A stretch of DNA of 64,000 nucleotides from Planomicrobium sp. CPCC 101079 (GTDB lineage: Bacteria; Bacillota; Bacilli; Bacillales_A; Planococcaceae): positions 1-64,000 of the forward strand of contig NZ_VOHC01000001.1 of assembly GCF_007859275.1 (NCBI RefSeq), given 5' to 3'. Position numbers and translations under genes: made by a program. This document shows, piece after piece, positions 60,985 to 64,000 of the stretch. Positions within the stretch are counted from its first letter, which is position 1; each line of letters opens with the position of its first letter. The notes beneath the pieces were generated by a model. That model saw nothing but the letters and a program-made list of their open reading frames with translations, searched no databases and was not told the origin of the DNA.

Positions 60985-62133
60985 ATGAGACATTTTAACA
61001 TGTTAACCGATTACGATTTAAAAACATTTTTCAAGTATTCTCCGGTGGAATTTTCCCGCGATTCCGAGCGGGAAACCTTAGGGCTTGCTCTTGGAGCGGC
61101 ACTTTACACACCGGGTTCCCGGCCTGATTTTGCCGCTAAAATCCTGGCAGGAGAGTACACGGAAGGTGCATTTGCGGGACTCGCCACCTTGATTGTTTGT
61201 CTGGAAGATGCGGTAGCCGATAGTGAATTGCCCTGGGCCGAAAAAAACGTTGCTGCACAGTTGAAAAAAATAAAAAAAGTTGATTTTTATCAGAAAAACA
61301 ACGATCTTGCTTTGTTTCTGCGTATTCGAAATGCTGAACAACTTGATCGATTGATCCATATTGCAGGATCGGCACTAGGCGTATTGACCGGAATCGTTTT
61401 TCCGAAATGCCTTCCTGGAAACCTTGTGGAATTTTTCCCGGCACTTGATCGCGCCAGTGAAGCGGCAGGACGCACCTTGTATGCATTGCCGATTTTGGAA
61501 ACGAAAGAGATCCTTTACTCCGAAACACGGGAGCAGACATTAAATGATATTTATGATATTTTGCGTTCGGAAATTAATCGGGTATTAACCGTACGTGTCG
61601 GCGCTACTGATTTTTCCAGTCTCTATGGCTTGCGGCGGCCGGTTGATCGCACCATATACGAAGTGCATGTCATCCGGGATTGCTTGATCTCTATACTCAA
61701 TCGCTTTAACAGAGCCGATGATGGATTTGTCGTATCTGGTCCAGTATACGAGTATTTTTCATCGGCAAATGGCGGATGGATGTCATCAAAGCCAGAGAAG
61801 GTTTTGTGGGAAGAGGTCCAAATGGATGTATTGAATGGTTTTATAGGAAAAACGTGTATCCATCCATCCCAAATTTCCATTGTTAACGCAGGGCATATTG
61901 TATCTCAAGAAAACTACGAAGATGCCTTGTTGATTCTGTCAGAGAGCCAAAAGAGAAATGGCGTTTTGCAAAGCCCAAAACGAAACAAGATGAATGAAGT
62001 AAAACCACATTTGAGCTGGGCAAAAAGAATTGCAGCTCAAGCGGAAGTCTATGGGGTGCTAAATGAAAACTACCAACCGATCGATGTGCTCAACCATATA
62101 CGAGCCAACCGATTTTCAAACCAATTATTATAA
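60985..62133 (+). CDS. HpcH/HpaI (CitE-like) aldolase-family protein of the Ter-associated module
   Basis: A 382-aa TIM-barrel lyase-family protein. LIVCLEDAVADSEL resembles the CitE Mg2+/substrate motif, LFLRIRNAEQL carries the conserved Arg, and GKTCIHPSQISIVN is the citrate-lyase beta C-terminal signature. In Ter gene clusters this protein co-occurs with PRTase/TRSP and StiP proteins; the module was proposed to make a nucleoside-like metabolite. Start at 60985 behind TTGGGGGAAG; the longer frame from 60940 overlaps the ribosome site. The stop overlaps the next gene by 71 bp. Confidence 0.82.
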   Translation: MRHFNMLTDYDLKTFFKYSPVEFSRDSERETLGLALGAALYTPGSRPDFAAKILAGEYTEGAFAGLATLIVCLEDAVADSELPWAEKNVAAQLKKIKKVDFYQKNNDLALFLRIRNAEQLDRLIHIAGSALGVLTGIVFPKCLPGNLVEFFPALDRASEAAGRTLYALPILETKEILYSETREQTLNDIYDILRSEINRVLTVRVGATDFSSLYGLRRPVDRTIYEVHVIRDCLISILNRFNRADDGFVVSGPVYEYFSSANGGWMSSKPEKVLWEEVQMDVLNGFIGKTCIHPSQISIVNAGHIVSQENYEDALLILSESQKRNGVLQSPKRNKMNEVKPHLSWAKRIAAQAEVYGVLNENYQPIDVLNHIRANRFSNQLL

Positions 62134-63415
62134 ATTATGGGATGAATTGGAGTTAGCTGTTACAATCCACCGAACGTATGAAGGATTGTCCTCTAATTCC
62201 CTTTTCTCCATGGCTTTACGGGTCAATAAAAAAAGGCAGTTTCTTTTCGTCAGCCCTTTGCTTGCCAAACACTTAGCGGTACACCCAGCTCTTGCGCTGG
62301 GAACCGGAACCTTGCTCGCTTCTTTGCTGATGGAAGATGCAGGCTTGCCTGCCAATCCTCACACACAAGAAATCGTACGTATGATTGAAACCGGCGCTCC
62401 GGATCAGAAAATGATTGAAAAGGCGCTCGATTACAGATCCATATTGCCTGAAAGGACTGTGTTCATTGGAATGGCGGAAACGGCAACCGGGCTTGGCCAT
62501 GCCGTTTTCCATCATTTTGATGAAGCTGTGTACCTGCATACTACGCGGGAAGAAATAACCGGGCTCACGCCTTCCTTCGTATTTGAAGAAGAACATTCGC
62601 ATGCGACTTCTCATAAAGTCTATGCAGCTGAAGGTGTGCTTGAGGCTGCAGAAGCAATTGTTCTCATTGACGATGAGATTTCAACAGGCAACACACTGTT
62701 GAATTTGGTCAGTGCATTAGACGAACAATTTCCGGGTAAAACTTATAAATCATTGTCAATCCTGGACTGGAGAAACGAAAATCAGCAACTAAAATTATCG
62801 GAGATGGCCGAAGAGCGAAATATCCGGCTTGATGTGTTGTCTCTCATGTCAGGCGAGTTTAGCTTGATTCACGGTTCTTCGCCTGATGAGCTGGAACTTG
62901 CTCCTTTGGCTGGCACTGGTTCAATCGCGCCGGTTCAACTAGAAGAACCTGGTGTTTTGAGGCATCACTCTGAAACCGGCCAGCGATATGTGCCGTTTAC
63001 TGGCAGATTTGGATTGACAAGTGCGGAGCATCAGAATATTGGTGATTGGGCAAAAAAAGCGGTGTCTTCGCTTCGGACAGAAGATACAGGCAAGCGCCCG
63101 CTAGTTATCGGAGTCGGCGAAAATATGTACTTGCCCTTGCGTTTCGCCCTTGCCTTAAGCGGAGATCCTCTTGTTCAGACAACCACGCGAAGCCCGATTT
63201 TTGCATCCAATACAGATGGTTATCCGATAAAAGAAAAAGTGAAATTTAAGCTGCCGGATGCCAATGGCATTGATCAATTTCTTTATAATTTAAATGGGTT
63301 GGATATTGATAAAATTTATTTGATTTCGGAGTCGGTTGTTATTCCTGCTCTTTGGCAGCCGTTGCTTGCCTATTTAAAGGAAAAAGCGCCGGTTGAATGG
63401 GTTTCACTGGCATAA
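62063..63415 (+). CDS. Phosphoribosyltransferase-TRSP domain protein of the Ter-associated module
   Basis: A 450-aa protein. The N-terminal PRTase domain (about residues 1-240) has the PRPP loop AIVLIDDEISTGNTLLNLV and RHH-like loop HTTREEITG. The C-terminal part (about 320-450) resembles the TRSP domain (GRFGLTSAEHQ, LVIGVGENMYLPLRFALAL). Start at 62063 behind GGGGTG, overlapping the aldolase gene by 71 bp; an ATG at 62087 is a shorter alternative. It is expected to form a C- or N-ribosyl product from PRPP. Confidence 0.82.
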   Translation: MKTTNRSMCSTIYEPTDFQTNYYKLWDELELAVTIHRTYEGLSSNSLFSMALRVNKKRQFLFVSPLLAKHLAVHPALALGTGTLLASLLMEDAGLPANPHTQEIVRMIETGAPDQKMIEKALDYRSILPERTVFIGMAETATGLGHAVFHHFDEAVYLHTTREEITGLTPSFVFEEEHSHATSHKVYAAEGVLEAAEAIVLIDDEISTGNTLLNLVSALDEQFPGKTYKSLSILDWRNENQQLKLSEMAEERNIRLDVLSLMSGEFSLIHGSSPDELELAPLAGTGSIAPVQLEEPGVLRHHSETGQRYVPFTGRFGLTSAEHQNIGDWAKKAVSSLRTEDTGKRPLVIGVGENMYLPLRFALALSGDPLVQTTTRSPIFASNTDGYPIKEKVKFKLPDANGIDQFLYNLNGLDIDKIYLISESVVIPALWQPLLAYLKEKAPVEWVSLA

Positions 63416-63432
63416 GCAGAAGGAGAGAGCTA

Positions 63433-64000
63433 ATGATTGCAACGGGATTAGTGAAATCGAGCTACTCAGAAGAGGATATTACTTTTCTATTGAAAGATCT
63501 AACGGAATCTTTTACCGAAAGTACACTTGAAGAACGGGAAAAAGCGGTGCAAACCGGAGCACATTATGCAGAGAGGCTTCCGGTGGAATATCGTCCTTCC
63601 GAAGAATACACAAGACTGTACAAAGAATCAGTGGAAAAAACAAAAGAACAATGGAGTTATTTTATCGGTCTTTTAGCAACACGCATCCGCTTGAATGCGA
63701 AAAGTGACGATGTTGTACTGGTTTCTCTTGCACGTGCCGGAAGCCCGGTCGGCATTTTAATCCGTCGTTTTGCGAAGCAAAAAATGGGGCTGGAATGGCC
63801 GCATTACAGCGTATCGATTCTGCGTGGAAAAGGCATAGATGAAAATGCGCTGCGGGCAATCCGCAAATGGCATCCGAATAGCCGGATTCAGTTTGTAGAT
63901 GGCTGGACCGGCAAAGGTGCTATCCAAACTGAATTGACAAAGTCGGTTTATTCTCTGAATGAAAAAGAGGGATTGGAGCTGCACGACGATATGGCAGTTT
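63433..64000 (+). CDS. StiP-type cysteine protease / PRTase-like protein, N-terminal part
   Basis: 189 codons are present and the frame is open at the window edge. It starts MIATGLVKSSYSEEDITFLL behind GAAGGAGAGAG, 17 bp after the previous stop. The segment DDVVLVSLARAGSPVGILIR resembles a PRTase-type loop, and FVDGWTGKGAIQTEL matches the conserved GWTGKG block of the StiP/PF11202 family that accompanies TerD clusters. The downstream end, possible HAD and ATP-grasp partners and any TelA/TerC genes lie outside the window. Confidence 0.78.
   Translation, partial: MIATGLVKSSYSEEDITFLLKDLTESFTESTLEEREKAVQTGAHYAERLPVEYRPSEEYTRLYKESVEKTKEQWSYFIGLLATRIRLNAKSDDVVLVSLARAGSPVGILIRRFAKQKMGLEWPHYSVSILRGKGIDENALRAIRKWHPNSRIQFVDGWTGKGAIQTELTKSVYSLNEKEGLELHDDMAV

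Noticed and set aside
1..64000. CRISPR arrays, tRNA or rRNA genes, prophage
   Set aside because: No regularly spaced repeats, cloverleaf genes, ribosomal RNA sequence or phage structural genes were recognised in the window.

Overview
The window looks like a chromosomal segment of a low-to-moderate GC member of the Bacillales, most probably Planococcaceae (Planococcus or a close relative). This is judged from strong AGGAGG-type ribosome sites, TTG and GTG starts, sigma-B style promoters and Bacillus-type gene families (InhA, RpiR, MtnE/MtnU, RibBA, CsbB/GtcA/YfhO). No rRNA, tRNA, CRISPR array or prophage was seen. The only transposase is the 3' end of an IS3-family gene at the left edge.

Layout. 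1-2.6 kb: IS3 end, then a secreted immune-inhibitor-A metalloprotease. 2.8-7.5 kb: a small DUF378 membrane protein, an RpiR regulator with a polar amino acid ABC transporter, and a CBS protein. 7.5-9.5 kb: an OB-fold lipoprotein, an unknown protein and pseudouridine synthase RluF. 9.7-11.6 kb: aldehyde dehydrogenase plus DUF779 partner with a CcpA (cre) site. 12.3-13.1 kb: a FicA/FicT toxin-antitoxin pair. 13-18.4 kb: housekeeping and accessory enzymes, with a dense cluster of DnaA boxes at 15.03-15.17 kb. 18.8-20.9 kb: methionine-salvage genes mtnE and mtnU, divergent. 21-37 kb: sugar kinase, OsmC, TopB, two DUF2294 paralogues (one frameshifted), CtaG-like, PBP4-like, MsrA, MgtC, a metallophosphoesterase and Nudix/GNAT genes. 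37.9-41 kb: an FMN riboswitch and a ribE-ribBA-ribH operon lacking ribD. 41-49.3 kb: an LTA-synthase-like protein, a GTPase, and a two-component system followed by PrsA-like and HtrA-like surface quality-control proteins. 49.4-55.3 kb: a general-stress island (PfpI/DJ-1, Ohr, repeat protein, Mn catalase, DUF2512, SDR, SodC-like). 55.4-59.3 kb: csbB-gtcA-yfhO, a lipoteichoic-acid glycosylation operon. 59.7-64 kb: a tellurite/stress (Ter) operon with two TerD proteins and a linked CitE-like/PRTase/StiP module that runs off the right edge.

The most unusual signal is a family of roughly 330-420 bp non-coding elements (11672-12091, 18463-18794, 37084-37491). Each begins with CAG and ends with CTG, has short terminal inverted repeats of the form CAGNNTG(T/C)(T/C)GARAAA, and has long internal inverted arms. 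Each sits between two direct copies of an intrinsic terminator hairpin, so it appears to have inserted at a terminator and duplicated it. A degenerate relative lies near 28.4-28.6 kb. A different roughly 104-nt inverted-repeat element sits inside the variable stem of the FMN riboswitch.

Five candidate sigma-B promoters (four with an exact 13-nt spacer) tie DUF378 and the 49-54.5 kb genes into one putative general-stress regulon. The cell-envelope genes (LTA synthase-like, CsbB/GtcA/YfhO, PrsA/HtrA with its two-component system, PBP4-like) and the oxidative-stress genes (MsrA, Ohr, OsmC, Mn catalase) give the region an overall stress and envelope-maintenance character. All functions are inferred from motifs and family recognition; no database search was run.
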